This document shows, piece after piece, positions 7,189 through 14,194 of a stretch of DNA of 14,194 nt. Under the pieces are notes generated by a model. That model worked only from the letters and a program-made list of their open reading frames with translations, was not told the DNA's origin and ran no database searches. A program made the translations under genes and the position numbers. The stretch spans positions 1 to 14,194 of the forward strand of contig JAOTYV010000103.1 of NCBI GenBank assembly GCA_029861675.1. The letters run 5' to 3'. This DNA is from Alphaproteobacteria bacterium. Its GTDB lineage: Bacteria > Pseudomonadota > Alphaproteobacteria > UBA8366. Numbering within the stretch: the first letter of the stretch is position 1; each line of letters begins with the position of its first letter.

Positions 7189-7788
7189 ATGACCGACACC
7201 ATCAGCGATATCGCCTTCACCCCGGCGGTCAAACGCGTCCAGGAATTGAAGGGCTCACGCAAGGGTTACGCCAAGATGGAAGCGAAGGGCGGGTGGCGGA
7301 ACACCGTCACGAACGATCTTGCCGGCTTCATCGGCGAACGGGATTCCTTTTACCTCGGCACCGCCAGCGCGGATGGCCAGCCCTATATTCAGCACCGCGG
7401 CGGCAAGCCCGGATTCCTAAAGGTACTCGATGCGAAAACCCTCGCCTTTGCCGATTTCAAGGGCAACCGGCAGTACATTTCGGCCGGCAATCTGACCGAG
7501 AACGACAAGGCATATATCTTCCTGATGGATTATCCGAATCGCCGCCGCATCAAAATCTGGGGCCGCGCCCGGGTGGTCGACGACGACCCGGCGCTGCTCG
7601 CACGCCTTGCCGATCCGGATTATGCCGGCACGCCGGAGCAGGTGGTGGTCTTCGATATCGCGGCCTGGGATGTCAATTGCCCGCAGCACATTACGCCGCG
7701 CTTTACCGAGGAGGTCATCGCGCGGGTGGTCGCGCCGCTGCAGGTGCGCATTGTCGAGTTGGAGGCGCAGCTCGCGGCGATCAAATGA
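7189..7788 (+). CDS. PPOX-family (pyridoxamine 5'-phosphate oxidase-like) FMN-binding protein
   Basis: A 199-residue cytoplasmic flavoprotein with the split-barrel fold of pyridoxamine-phosphate oxidase-like proteins. Recognisable parts are FYLGTASADGQPYIQHRGG (54-72), the barrel strands LAFADFKGNRQYISAGNL (85-102) and MDYPNRRRIKIWGRARVV (113-130), and a C-terminal segment ending in a short helix with coiled-coil character (QVRIVELEAQLAAIK). It lacks the C-terminal substrate-binding signature of true PdxH, so it is not expected to make pyridoxal phosphate; relatives bind FMN or F420 and reduce or sense small molecules. AGGAG about ten bases before the ATG supports the start. It lies downstream of the hydrolase on the same strand and is probably controlled by the same TetR operator. 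It is convergent with the next gene. Confidence 0.88.
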   Translation: MTDTISDIAFTPAVKRVQELKGSRKGYAKMEAKGGWRNTVTNDLAGFIGERDSFYLGTASADGQPYIQHRGGKPGFLKVLDAKTLAFADFKGNRQYISAGNLTENDKAYIFLMDYPNRRRIKIWGRARVVDDDPALLARLADPDYAGTPEQVVVFDIAAWDVNCPQHITPRFTEEVIARVVAPLQVRIVELEAQLAAIK

Positions 7789-7816
7789 CCGTTGAGCCGC
7801 GCCGCCGTCCTTGGCC

Positions 7817-8350
7817 CTACCTGGGAGGATAGCGGACGAGTTGGGCCGTTTTGAGGGTCGGCCGCACCTGCAGGGAGTAGGCGATGGTCGTCTGGCGCTT
7901 GTCAGACACGCTGCAGACGGCGCCCCGCTTGTTGAAGCGGCATTCTCGCTCGCCGTCGGCGATGCCAAAATGCGCGCGCGGCGGGGCGATTTCCGCGGCG
8001 AGATCGAACCGCGAGCCATCCAGTCGCTGGCTGTTCTCGCCGATGCTTTCGAGCACCGTTCCCCGATAGCCGAGCGAGATATTGACGATTCCCTTCTTGA
8101 AGCTAATTGCACCGCTTCCATTTTGCGGCGTTGAGCGGTCCGTTTCCGTGAACCCGGTTGCCCGCAGACGCGCTTCGGCCTGGCTGAGCGTCATGTTCAA
8201 CGTCACCCCCCCAATCGGCATCGAACCGATCAGGGCGGCGTCGCGGTAGATTTCGCCAGCCTGCGACGGCATTGCGCCGATCAGGGCGGCGAGGAGGGTA
8301 ACGCCGGTCACCATGGCGCGCAGGGTCATCGGAATTTTGTTCACGATCAT
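7817..8350 (-). CDS. Small secreted protein of unknown function
   Basis: I do not recognise this 177-residue protein. It begins with a signal peptide (residues 1-31, hydrophobic core MVTGVTLLAALIGAM, cleavage after SQA), so it is periplasmic or surface-located. The mature part has LSQAEARLRATGF (55-67), a PepSY/SmpA-like helix-turn seen in small envelope proteins, then a run of beta strands. Its only two cysteines, C137 and C146, could form a disulfide. An alternative GTG start at 8365 would overlap the stop of the OmpA-like gene as GTGA, but has no ribosome site; the ATG at 8350 has GAGGGA seven bases upstream and is preferred. Only 11 bases separate it from the OmpA-like gene, so the two are co-transcribed and probably serve the same envelope role. 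Confidence 0.75.
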   Translation of the reverse strand: MIVNKIPMTLRAMVTGVTLLAALIGAMPSQAGEIYRDAALIGSMPIGGVTLNMTLSQAEARLRATGFTETDRSTPQNGSGAISFKKGIVNISLGYRGTVLESIGENSQRLDGSRFDLAAEIAPPRAHFGIADGERECRFNKRGAVCSVSDKRQTTIAYSLQVRPTLKTAQLVRYPPR

Positions 8351-8361
8351 GGGATAGTCCC

Positions 8362-9309
8362 TCACTTCAAGGCGCCGACGAGTTCCACCCGCCGGTTCAA
8401 TTGCCGTCCCTTCGGCGCATTGTTGGCGGCGACCGGCGACAATGGCCCGACACCGTAGGACGATAATTTCGCTGCCGCTGCGGGGACGAGTTTGACCAAT
8501 GCTTTCTTGGAAGCCGCCGCCCGTGCCTCCGAAAGTTTCATGTTGCCGGACAGGCGGCCTTTGTCGTCCGTGTGGCCGACCACGTAGAACGACCGTTTGG
8601 GATTTTCGCGCAGGTATTGGGCGATGACCTTCAAAGCCGCATTGGAGTCGGGCCGGATTTTTGCGCTGCCGGTGTCGAACAGGATCCCATAGACCGCGAC
8701 ACGGCCGTTGCTCGCCATCTGTGATCGCAGGGAATCGAGGCTGAGCGCCACGGTGTTTTGTTCCATGGCGGCGGATTCGACGACGTCCACGGTGTAGGCA
8801 TCCTTCCGGTCGGCGATGACCACGACAACCAGGATGTCGGTTCCCGCCACGGTTTTGCGGGCGGCGATATAGTGCTCTCCGAACGTGACGACATAGCTGA
8901 TTGGGGAAGCCGGGATCCGTTTGCCGCGTTTCGTATAGGCCCGATCTTCGATACGGTTCCCCTTTTTCCGGCCGAGCCGGCGGGTAATTCTTTGGACCCG
9001 CCTTTTGCCATTGCCGATGGCGGTGAACATCTTGAATCCCGCCGCCTTCAGCTCGTTTTCGTAGCTGCGAAAAACCTCGAAGGTGCTCTTTTTCGACGGC
9101 TTTGTGTAGAGCCGGCTGACGATGCGGCCTTCAACCGTGAGGGTTTCGTCTTTCTTGCCGCGCGTCGACAGATACTGGAAACGGTCGAAATCGGTTTTGT
9201 ATTCGCCGAGAAGCTTGCTCCCGGCAAACGGCGAAACCAGCTCCGCCGCGTTTGCGACGCCGCCGATCCACGAGATCGCCAGAATCAGGCATACAGGAAG
9301 TCCCTTCAT
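8362..9309 (-). CDS. OmpA-family peptidoglycan-binding protein with DUF4892-like N-terminal domain
   Basis: A 315-residue envelope protein. The signal peptide is residues 1-21 (ANA before AE); no lipobox is present at the cleavage site, so it is soluble and periplasmic or held by peptidoglycan. Residues 22-185 resemble the DUF4892 domain (SPFAGSKLLGEYKTDFDRFQ near the start, a basic stretch KRRVQRITRRLGRKKGNR at 102-119), though I am unsure of that assignment. Residues 200-315 are an OmpA C-terminal domain: ILFDTGSAKIRPDS (209-222), GHTDDKG (245-251) and LSEARA (259-264). D248 and R263 have the 15-residue spacing of the diaminopimelate-binding Asp/Arg pair. AAGGA lies seven bases before the ATG. 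The small secreted protein follows in the same unit. Confidence 0.9.
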   Translation of the reverse strand: MKGLPVCLILAISWIGGVANAAELVSPFAGSKLLGEYKTDFDRFQYLSTRGKKDETLTVEGRIVSRLYTKPSKKSTFEVFRSYENELKAAGFKMFTAIGNGKRRVQRITRRLGRKKGNRIEDRAYTKRGKRIPASPISYVVTFGEHYIAARKTVAGTDILVVVVIADRKDAYTVDVVESAAMEQNTVALSLDSLRSQMASNGRVAVYGILFDTGSAKIRPDSNAALKVIAQYLRENPKRSFYVVGHTDDKGRLSGNMKLSEARAAASKKALVKLVPAAAAKLSSYGVGPLSPVAANNAPKGRQLNRRVELVGALK

Positions 9310-9384
9310 TCTTGAGTCCTTGCGTGTTCGAGTGCCCCTCCCCGAACTATGCCAGCGTAGCGCAAGTGTCTCCTGTGTCGCACG

Positions 9385-9413
9385 AAATTTGCGGTGACCT
9401 AACCGCGAAATTT
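9385..9413 (-). terminator. Hairpin just downstream of the hydroxyacid dehydrogenase gene
   Basis: On the minus strand, AAATTTCGCGGT and ACCGCAAATTT (9413-9402 and 9395-9385) pair with one bulged base around a six-base loop. It starts four bases after the TAA stop at 9418. The A/T flanks of a GC core suggest an intrinsic terminator, although the T run after the stem is short. Confidence 0.5.
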
Positions 9414-9417
9414 TCCA

Positions 9418-10488
9418 TTATGAGCCCGGCTTCTTGCCGAAGACCCTTTCATACCGCGCGGCGTATTTGTCCCAGGCTTCCGGATTGATCAGCCGGGGCG
9501 GCCGCTCGCCGCGCAGCGTGCCGACAATTTGTTCGGCGTTCCAGGCGGCCATGTTGCGCCGGGAATCGAAGGTGACGCCGGCGGTGTGATAGGTGGCGAT
9601 CAGGTTTTCGAATTTCAGCAGCGGGTGGTCGAGCGGCGGCGGCTCCACGTCCCAGACGTCGAGGCCGACGCCCGCAATCTGTTCTTTCTCCAATGCCGCC
9701 GTAAGCGCCGCTTCGTTGACGATGCCGCCGCGCGCGCAGTTGATCAGGAAGGCGCCGGGCTGCATCAACGCCAGTTCGTGTGCGCCGATCATATCCTTGG
9801 TTTCCTGATTGAACGGGCAATGGACGCTGACGAAGTCGGATTTGGCCATCAGCTCGTCGAGGCCAACCGCTTTGGCGCCGCGCTCCTCGAAATCGGCCGG
9901 CTCAATATACGGGTCGGTCGCCAGGATGGTCATGTCGAGGCCCCTGGCGCAGATGCGCGCGACTCGGCGGCCCGTATTGCCGAGGCCGATCAATCCCACG
10001 GTCTTGCCCTGGGCGTTCCAGCCCTTGAAGGTTTCCCGGTTGACGCCGCGTTCCTTGCGCAGGGACCGGTCGGTCTCGACCATTTTCTTGGTCAGTGCCA
10101 GCAGCATGCCGACTGCGTGTTCGGCCACCGCTTCCGCGTTGGCGCCGGTCTGGTTGACCACCAGCACGCCGGCCTCGGTACAGGCGTCCACATCGACCGG
10201 GTCGTAGCCCGCGCCGGATGTGGAAACGACCAGCAGATCCGGGCATCGCGCCATCAGGGCGGCATTGGCCTTGAAGTGGTCCGGCACTTCGTCGCGGGCG
10301 CTGGTGATGCAATAGGCGTGGCAGGATTCGATGACCGGCCAGTTTTCCGCCTCGGGCGCGTCGAATTCCAGGCGGTGCATGGCAATGTCCAGTTCTTCCT
10401 GGAGCGCGTCGGCGACGCTTGGCGTCTTGTTGTCGTCGAACCAAAATACGCGTTTGGCGTTTGCGCCGGACGGACCCTTGGCGGGCAT
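9418..10488 (-). CDS. D-2-hydroxyacid dehydrogenase (NAD-dependent), copy A
   Basis: A 356-residue cytoplasmic dehydrogenase of the D-isomer-specific 2-hydroxyacid family, which interconverts 2-hydroxyacids and 2-ketoacids. The substrate domain contains STSGAGYDPVDVDAC (89-103) and NQTGANAEAVAEHAVGMLLAL (112-132). The nucleotide fold has GLGNTG (168-173) and D192 (ATDPY), which favours NAD over NADP. The catalytic triad is complete: R253 (CARGGIV), E282 (WDVEPPP) and H301 (TYHTAG). The C-terminus carries a short extra tail (WDKYAARYERVFGKKPGS). AGGGAG lies nine bases before the ATG. It has its own strong promoter and a palindrome over the -35 box, unlike its neighbours, and probably a terminator directly behind it. 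It is clearly different in sequence from copy B at 11718-12731. The substrate is unknown. Confidence 0.93.
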   Translation of the reverse strand: MPAKGPSGANAKRVFWFDDNKTPSVADALQEELDIAMHRLEFDAPEAENWPVIESCHAYCITSARDEVPDHFKANAALMARCPDLLVVSTSGAGYDPVDVDACTEAGVLVVNQTGANAEAVAEHAVGMLLALTKKMVETDRSLRKERGVNRETFKGWNAQGKTVGLIGLGNTGRRVARICARGLDMTILATDPYIEPADFEERGAKAVGLDELMAKSDFVSVHCPFNQETKDMIGAHELALMQPGAFLINCARGGIVNEAALTAALEKEQIAGVGLDVWDVEPPPLDHPLLKFENLIATYHTAGVTFDSRRNMAAWNAEQIVGTLRGERPPRLINPEAWDKYAARYERVFGKKPGS

Positions 10489-10520
10489 GGGCGGAGTCTC
10501 CCTCGGTTTTTTTGCTGTTT

Positions 10521-10550
10521 GTTATAAAACGCGGGAGGAGAGTTTTGCAA
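10521..10550 (-). promoter_or_regulatory. Predicted promoter of hydroxyacid dehydrogenase A
   Basis: Minus strand TTGCAA (10550-10545) and TATAAC (10526-10521) are separated by 18 bases; each differs from consensus at one or two positions. The distance to the ATG at 10488 is 32 bases after the -10 box, with AGGGAG in the leader. Confidence 0.65.
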
Positions 10551-10554
10551 AACT
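10541..10554. promoter_or_regulatory. Perfect 14-bp palindrome over a -35 box, operator candidate
   Basis: AGTTTTGCAAAACT is its own reverse complement and contains the -35 box of the dehydrogenase A promoter. A dimeric repressor or an upstream-overlapping regulator could bind here. No regulator gene is adjacent, so the ligand is unknown. Confidence 0.5.
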
Positions 10555-10580
10555 GCCGATCGTGCCGTGCCGCCGATACA

Positions 10581-11615
10581 TCAAGATGCCGGCTGCGGCG
10601 TGTAATATGTTCCCTTGCGGGCGCGTTTCTCGATTCCGGCGCTGCCCTTGTGGAGAACGACGCCGGGTGCCATGGGGCGGCCGTCTTCGCGCAGCCAGAG
10701 CCGCAGGAGATGCCGTTTCAGCGCCGGGTCGCCGGAGTCTTCGAAGGCGGTCCGGGTGTGCAGCAGGAGGCAGTTGTTGGTGAAACTCGCCTCGCCGGGC
10801 TCCAGGCGGAGGTTGGGGCGAATGTCCGGCCGGTTTCCGACCTGGTCGAAATAATCCAGCGCCTCTAACTCCGTATCACTAAGGGAGACATGCCCTTCTT
10901 CGACGGCGAGGTCGATATATCCCCGAATGTAAATGACGCTGGGAATGCCATTCGCGATCGAGAATGTCGGGATCCGCTCCGTCGTCACGAGCGGCTCGCC
11001 CGGCGGCTGTTCGCCAAACCGGTGATGGAAATAACCTCGGTACAAATGGGCGAGCAGGTCGGGCCGCTCCCGCAGCATCTCGTTGTGGATCGTCAACGCG
11101 CTGGCATAGCCGCTCAACCCGCCTTCGACGGCGGGGCGGATGCACAGCATGGCGACCAGATCGCACCGATCGGTATGCAAATTGAGTTCCCGGCTGTTCC
11201 GGTAGGCCCGCTCGCGCTTGTCCTTGTCGCCGATATTGACGACGTCGCCGACGAAATCCCCAAGCGCGCTTTGCGAGACGGGCCGGCCGAAATGACTGCC
11301 GAGCCCGAGATACAGCAGCCGCAAATCCTCGAGATCGATCGCCTCCACCGGGAGTCCCCGCAACAGCAAAATCCCGCGGCCCTCACGGACTTCGTGGCGC
11401 CACGCCGCAACGTCATCCTCGATGGCGCCGAGCGGGAAGTCCGTCGGCGTGACGGCGCTGAAATCGGCGGTAGCGCCCTTTAAATGGGCTGTCGCCGCCA
11501 TCAACGCATCCAGGTGACGGCGGTCGAGGTCGACCGCGAGCGCGTCTTTCGAGGCGAAGTCCGTGGCTTTCCAGGCCGCCGGGTGATCGAAGGGGATGAT
11601 CTGTGCTTCCGTCAT
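10581..11615 (-). CDS. TauD/TfdA-like Fe(II)/2-oxoglutarate dioxygenase, second type
   Basis: A 344-residue non-haem iron dioxygenase of the TauD superfamily, longer than and not closely similar to the one at 2884-3711. The iron ligands are H147 and D149 (NLHTDRCD) and H286 (LLLHTR), with R305 (KRHLLRLWL) as the likely 2-oxoglutarate binder. Other family parts are GILLLRGLP (81-89) and GGLSGYASALTIHNEML (165-181). It is cytoplasmic, with no signal or membrane segment. The ATG at 11615 has no good ribosome site (GGCGACGCG only), so the start is less certain; no better in-frame start is near. It lies between two D-2-hydroxyacid dehydrogenase genes on the same strand, 92 and 102 bp away, which suggests a role in hydroxyacid or carboxylate metabolism. 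The substrate is not readable from the sequence. Confidence 0.88.
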   Translation of the reverse strand: MTEAQIIPFDHPAAWKATDFASKDALAVDLDRRHLDALMAATAHLKGATADFSAVTPTDFPLGAIEDDVAAWRHEVREGRGILLLRGLPVEAIDLEDLRLLYLGLGSHFGRPVSQSALGDFVGDVVNIGDKDKRERAYRNSRELNLHTDRCDLVAMLCIRPAVEGGLSGYASALTIHNEMLRERPDLLAHLYRGYFHHRFGEQPPGEPLVTTERIPTFSIANGIPSVIYIRGYIDLAVEEGHVSLSDTELEALDYFDQVGNRPDIRPNLRLEPGEASFTNNCLLLHTRTAFEDSGDPALKRHLLRLWLREDGRPMAPGVVLHKGSAGIEKRARKGTYYTPQPAS

Positions 11616-11717
11616 CGCGTCGCCAATCGTCCATAGGAGTCGAAAGAAGCATCGAATGCGTCGCGCGAAAGGTCAATGGCATGCTCAATCGTGCTCAAGC
11701 TCTGCGCACTGCGGAGG

Positions 11718-12731
11718 CTAGCGGACGGGTCGCCGAGCCGGTTTGTTGACCGGAAACTTCACGCGCTTGCCCTGCAGGACCCGGGCCATGTCCTGTGCCG
11801 CGGTCCGTGCGATGGCGTCCAGGCATTCCCGCGTGGATCCGGCCATGTGCGGCGTGAGGATGATGTTCGGCGCATCGAAAATCGGGCTTTTTGGGTCGGG
11901 CGGTTCGCCTTCGAGGACGTCCAGCGCCGCGCCGCCGAGCCGGTTGGACTTCAGTGCGCGCGCCAGCGCAATTTCGTCGACCAGCGGCCCGCGCGCGGCG
12001 TTGACGAGATACGCGCCCTTTTTCATCGTCGCGAACGCCCGCCGGCCGATGATGTGGTGGGTCGCCGGAATGTGCGGCGCATGCAGCGAAACGAAGTCGG
12101 AAGCGGCGAGCAGGGCCTCGAATTTCATCGGCTTGGCGCCGCGGTCGCGAACCTCCTTGGCGGAGAGTCCGGGATCGAATGCACAAACCTTCATGCCGAA
12201 AGCTTTTGCGATGCCGGTGACGCGCGCGCCGATCTGACCGACGCCGACAAGGCCGAGAGTCTTCCCCTTGAGTTCACTACCGGTGTGCCGCGCTTCGCCC
12301 CAGACGCGCTCGCTGTGCACCCGCGCGGCGCTTTGCGGGATCCGCCGTATCAGGCCGAGCATCAGCCCGATGGTCAGTTCCGCCACCGCATCCGCATTCG
12401 CGCCCGGCGCGTTGGTGACGAGCACGCCGCGCGCCGTGCAGGCCGCGACATCCACCTGATCGACGCCGACCCCATGGACGCTGACCACGCGCAGATCGGG
12501 TAGCTGGTCGAGCAGGGTGGGGGTCACATATCCCGGGCGCAGCAGCATCGCCCCGGCGCCCTGCAGCATTTTGGCGAAGCGCTTTTCCTGCGACTCGCTC
12601 AGCGGGCTGAAGGGAAGCGGCACAACCTTGACCGGCGCGATCCCCTTGAGCGCCTCGCGTACGGGGCCGAGGGCTACGGGAAAATCGTCGGTGGCGGTGA
12701 CCGCCGCCCAGGGGCGCTTAGCGGCCGGCAT
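11718..12731 (-). CDS. D-2-hydroxyacid dehydrogenase (phosphoglycerate-dehydrogenase-like), copy B
   Basis: A 337-residue NAD-dependent dehydrogenase. The substrate domain has SVHGVGVDQVDVAACTARGV (84-103) and NAPGANADAVAELTIGLMLGL (107-127). The Rossmann fold has GVGQIG (163-168) and D186 (AFDPG). The catalytic residues are R247 (AARGPLV), E276 (LEGEPPD) and H295 (TPHMAG). The motifs are the classical form shared with SerA, glyoxylate/hydroxypyruvate reductases and related enzymes; without an ACT domain it is not a long-form SerA. The ATG at 12731 is chosen because homology starts here, though the ribosome site is weak; the frame stays open upstream to 13232 but that part is antisense-like noise over the SDR gene. 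It is 113 bp downstream of the SDR and 102 bp before the dioxygenase. Confidence 0.9.
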   Translation of the reverse strand: MPAAKRPWAAVTATDDFPVALGPVREALKGIAPVKVVPLPFSPLSESQEKRFAKMLQGAGAMLLRPGYVTPTLLDQLPDLRVVSVHGVGVDQVDVAACTARGVLVTNAPGANADAVAELTIGLMLGLIRRIPQSAARVHSERVWGEARHTGSELKGKTLGLVGVGQIGARVTGIAKAFGMKVCAFDPGLSAKEVRDRGAKPMKFEALLAASDFVSLHAPHIPATHHIIGRRAFATMKKGAYLVNAARGPLVDEIALARALKSNRLGGAALDVLEGEPPDPKSPIFDAPNIILTPHMAGSTRECLDAIARTAAQDMARVLQGKRVKFPVNKPARRPVR

Positions 12732-12844
12732 TCGAATCAGTCCAGTCGCTTGGCATGGGCGGTTGTCCGCAACGGTTAAGAGAGTCGGGTATGGCGTTGC
12801 CGCACCTTGGCATTCCCTGCGCCACGCCGCAATACCGGCCAGGC

Positions 12845-13552
12845 TCACCCATACGCCGGGACGAGGTCGCCGTTCTTGTCGCACGCCGCTTCGCCGAGAT
12901 CGACGAAGACGCCGGTGCGTTCGTCCGGGTGGGGCAGCGATTCCGGAAGCTCGCCGGGGAAGGCGGCGGCGCGCATCTCCGTCCGCTGGCCGCCCGGATC
13001 GACCAGATTGGCGCGCACGTTTGTTTCCGCCATTTCGACGGCGTAGGTTTTCACCAGGGCTTGCAGCCCGGCCTTGGTCGCGGCATAGGTTCCCCAAAAC
13101 GGATTTCTGCCGCGCGCCGCCCCCGACGAGACGAAGATCGCGCGGCCCGCATCCGATTGGCGCAGCAAAGGGTCCATGCTGCGGATCAGACGGTAATTGG
13201 CGGTCAGGTTGAGCGCGACCACCGCGTCCCATTGCGCAGGCTCGATATGCGACACCGGGCCTAAGGTGCCGAGGGCGGCAGCATTGCCGACGAGGATGTC
13301 GAGACGGCCGAATTTTTCGTGGATCGCGCCGCCGAGTTGATCGATGGCCGCGCCGTCCGTCAGATCCATCGGCACCAAGGTGGCCTGGCCGCCGACTGCG
13401 CGCACCGCGTCATCGACTTCTTCGAGGCCGCCGACCGTTCGCGCTGCGAGTATCAGGCGCGCGCCTTCCTTGGCGAAACGCCGCGCGACCGCGGCGCCGA
13501 TGCCACGGCTGGCACCGGTAATCAGGGCAATGCGGCCATCGAGCCGCGCCAT
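12845..13552 (-). CDS. Short-chain dehydrogenase/reductase (SDR)
   Basis: A 235-residue cytoplasmic NAD(P)-dependent oxidoreductase of the classical SDR family. The cofactor motif is TGASRGIG (12-19), the basic AART (36-39) suggests NADP, the structural Asn is N115, and the active site is S142/S143, Y156 and K160 (YAATK). The usual NNAG motif reads GNAA (89-92), and the post-catalytic motif reads DPGGQRTEM. Its ATG overlaps the purF stop as TGATG, so it is translated by coupling to purF. An SDR directly after purF is a recurrent alphaproteobacterial arrangement; its substrate is not established. A TTG at 13555 in frame is not needed as a start. Confidence 0.93.
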   Translation of the reverse strand: MARLDGRIALITGASRGIGAAVARRFAKEGARLILAARTVGGLEEVDDAVRAVGGQATLVPMDLTDGAAIDQLGGAIHEKFGRLDILVGNAAALGTLGPVSHIEPAQWDAVVALNLTANYRLIRSMDPLLRQSDAGRAIFVSSGAARGRNPFWGTYAATKAGLQALVKTYAVEMAETNVRANLVDPGGQRTEMRAAAFPGELPESLPHPDERTGVFVDLGEAACDKNGDLVPAYG

Positions 13553-14194
13553 CAACCAGCCTCGGCGAGCAGCGAGAGTTGCCGAGTGCCGTTGCCGCCG
13601 AGGCGGTCGGTCAGCCGGATCGGATAGTCGCCCGAGAAGCAGGCATCGCAGAACTGCGGCGTATCGCTGTTGCGGCCGGGTTCTCCCATTGCCCGGTAGA
13701 GTCCGTCGATCGAGATGTAGGCGAGGCTGTCCGCGCCGATCAGTTCGCGCATGGCCTCGACATCATGATGAGCGGCGAGCAATTGGTCACGCTCCGGCGT
13801 ATCGACGCCGTAAAAGCACGAATGCGTGGTGGGTGGGCTGGAAATGCGCAAATGCACTTCGCTTGCACCGGCAGTGCGCACCATCTCGACGATCTTGCGC
13901 GATGTCGTGCCGCGAACGATCGAATCGTCCACCAGGATGACCCGTTTCCCCTCGATCACCGCGCGGTTCGCATTGTGTTTCAGCCGGACGCCGAAATGCC
14001 GGATTTCATCGCTTGGCTCGATGAAGGTGCGGCCGACGTAATGGTTGCGGATGATCCCGAGTTCATAGGGGATCCCTGCTTCGGCGGCATAGCCGATGGC
14101 CGCGGGCACACCCGAATCCGGTACCGGGACGGTGACATCCGCGGTTACTGCGTGCTCGCGCGCGAGTTCGACGCCGATCCGCTTGCGCGCCTCA
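13552..14194 (-). CDS. purF: Amidophosphoribosyltransferase PurF, C-terminal part (N-terminus beyond window)
   Basis: PurF converts PRPP and glutamine to 5-phosphoribosylamine, the first step of purine synthesis in the cytoplasm. The frame is open to the window edge at 14194, so the N-terminal glutaminase domain is missing; 213 residues of the phosphoribosyltransferase domain remain. Clear motifs are [14 protein letters not shown] (about 14085-14130), [13 protein letters not shown], and the PRPP-binding loop [13 protein letters not shown] (13903-13941). Cysteines at about 13816-13818 (THSCFYG), 13650 and 13641 ([11 protein letters not shown]) match the 4Fe-4S ligands of the Bacillus subtilis-type enzyme. 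The GTG at 14109 is internal (codon for Val in the PDSGVPAA motif), not a start. The stop overlaps the SDR start. Confidence 0.97.
   Translation of the reverse strand, partial: EARKRIGVELAREHAVTADVTVPVPDSGVPAAIGYAAEAGIPYELGIIRNHYVGRTFIEPSDEIRHFGVRLKHNANRAVIEGKRVILVDDSIVRGTTSRKIVEMVRTAGASEVHLRISSPPTTHSCFYGVDTPERDQLLAAHHDVEAMRELIGADSLAYISIDGLYRAMGEPGRNSDTPQFCDACFSGDYPIRLTDRLGGNGTRQLSLLAEAG

Noticed and set aside
9529..10527. 332-codon plus-strand frame opposite hydroxyacid dehydrogenase A
   Set aside because: Antisense to a gene with a complete catalytic triad, promoter and ribosome site.
11676..12503. 275-codon plus-strand frame opposite hydroxyacid dehydrogenase B
   Set aside because: Antisense composition, no recognisable domain.
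12793..12828. GGCGT/ACGCC inverted repeat between the SDR and dehydrogenase B genes as a terminator
   Set aside because: Only a short imperfect stem, no T run on the minus strand.
12732..13232. N-terminal extension of dehydrogenase B to 504 residues
   Set aside because: The extra part runs across the SDR gene in another frame; family homology begins at the ATG at 12731.
1..14194. CRISPR array, tRNA, rRNA, transposase or phage genes
   Set aside because: No regularly spaced repeats, no tRNA-like cloverleaf and no matching protein motifs were seen.

Overview
The window is a GC-rich bacterial chromosome segment with short intergenic gaps. It is most likely from an alphaproteobacterium, perhaps Rhodospirillales-like. 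This rests on high-GC third positions, a PurF with iron-sulfur-type cysteines followed by an overlapping SDR gene, and a compound palindromic repeat bounded by CTAG of the kind common between alphaproteobacterial genes. The taxonomy is inference. No tRNA, rRNA, CRISPR array, transposase or phage gene was seen.

Left part, plus strand (1-5306): the 3' part of der (ribosome-assembly GTPase); an FAD-dependent oxidase of the alkylglycerone-phosphate-synthase type; a TauD/TfdA-type Fe(II)/2-oxoglutarate dioxygenase; a small three-helix membrane protein of unknown function whose stop codon lies at the edge of a 106-bp palindromic repeat; and a ketopantoate-reductase-family protein that is probably not the housekeeping PanE.

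Middle (5331-7788): a divergent regulatory unit. A TetR-family repressor (minus strand) faces a secreted alpha/beta hydrolase with an Asp nucleophile and a PPOX-type flavoprotein (plus strand). The 242-bp intergenic region holds a perfect 18-bp palindrome just behind the hydrolase -35 box and a degenerate copy (13/18 identical) in the spacer of the tetR promoter. This is a self-contained, probably electrophile- or xenobiotic-inducible cassette and the best candidate for a little-studied system here.

Right part, minus strand (7817-14194): a small secreted protein behind an OmpA-like peptidoglycan-binding lipoprotein-free periplasmic protein; a D-2-hydroxyacid dehydrogenase with its own promoter and a palindromic operator candidate; a second, unrelated TauD-type dioxygenase; a second D-2-hydroxyacid dehydrogenase; a short-chain dehydrogenase that overlaps the end of purF; and purF itself, cut by the window edge.

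Between the housekeeping genes der and purF the window is therefore filled with accessory redox enzymes: two 2OG dioxygenases, two hydroxyacid dehydrogenases, an FAD oxidase, a PanE-like reductase, an SDR and a PPOX protein. Substrates cannot be read from the sequence.
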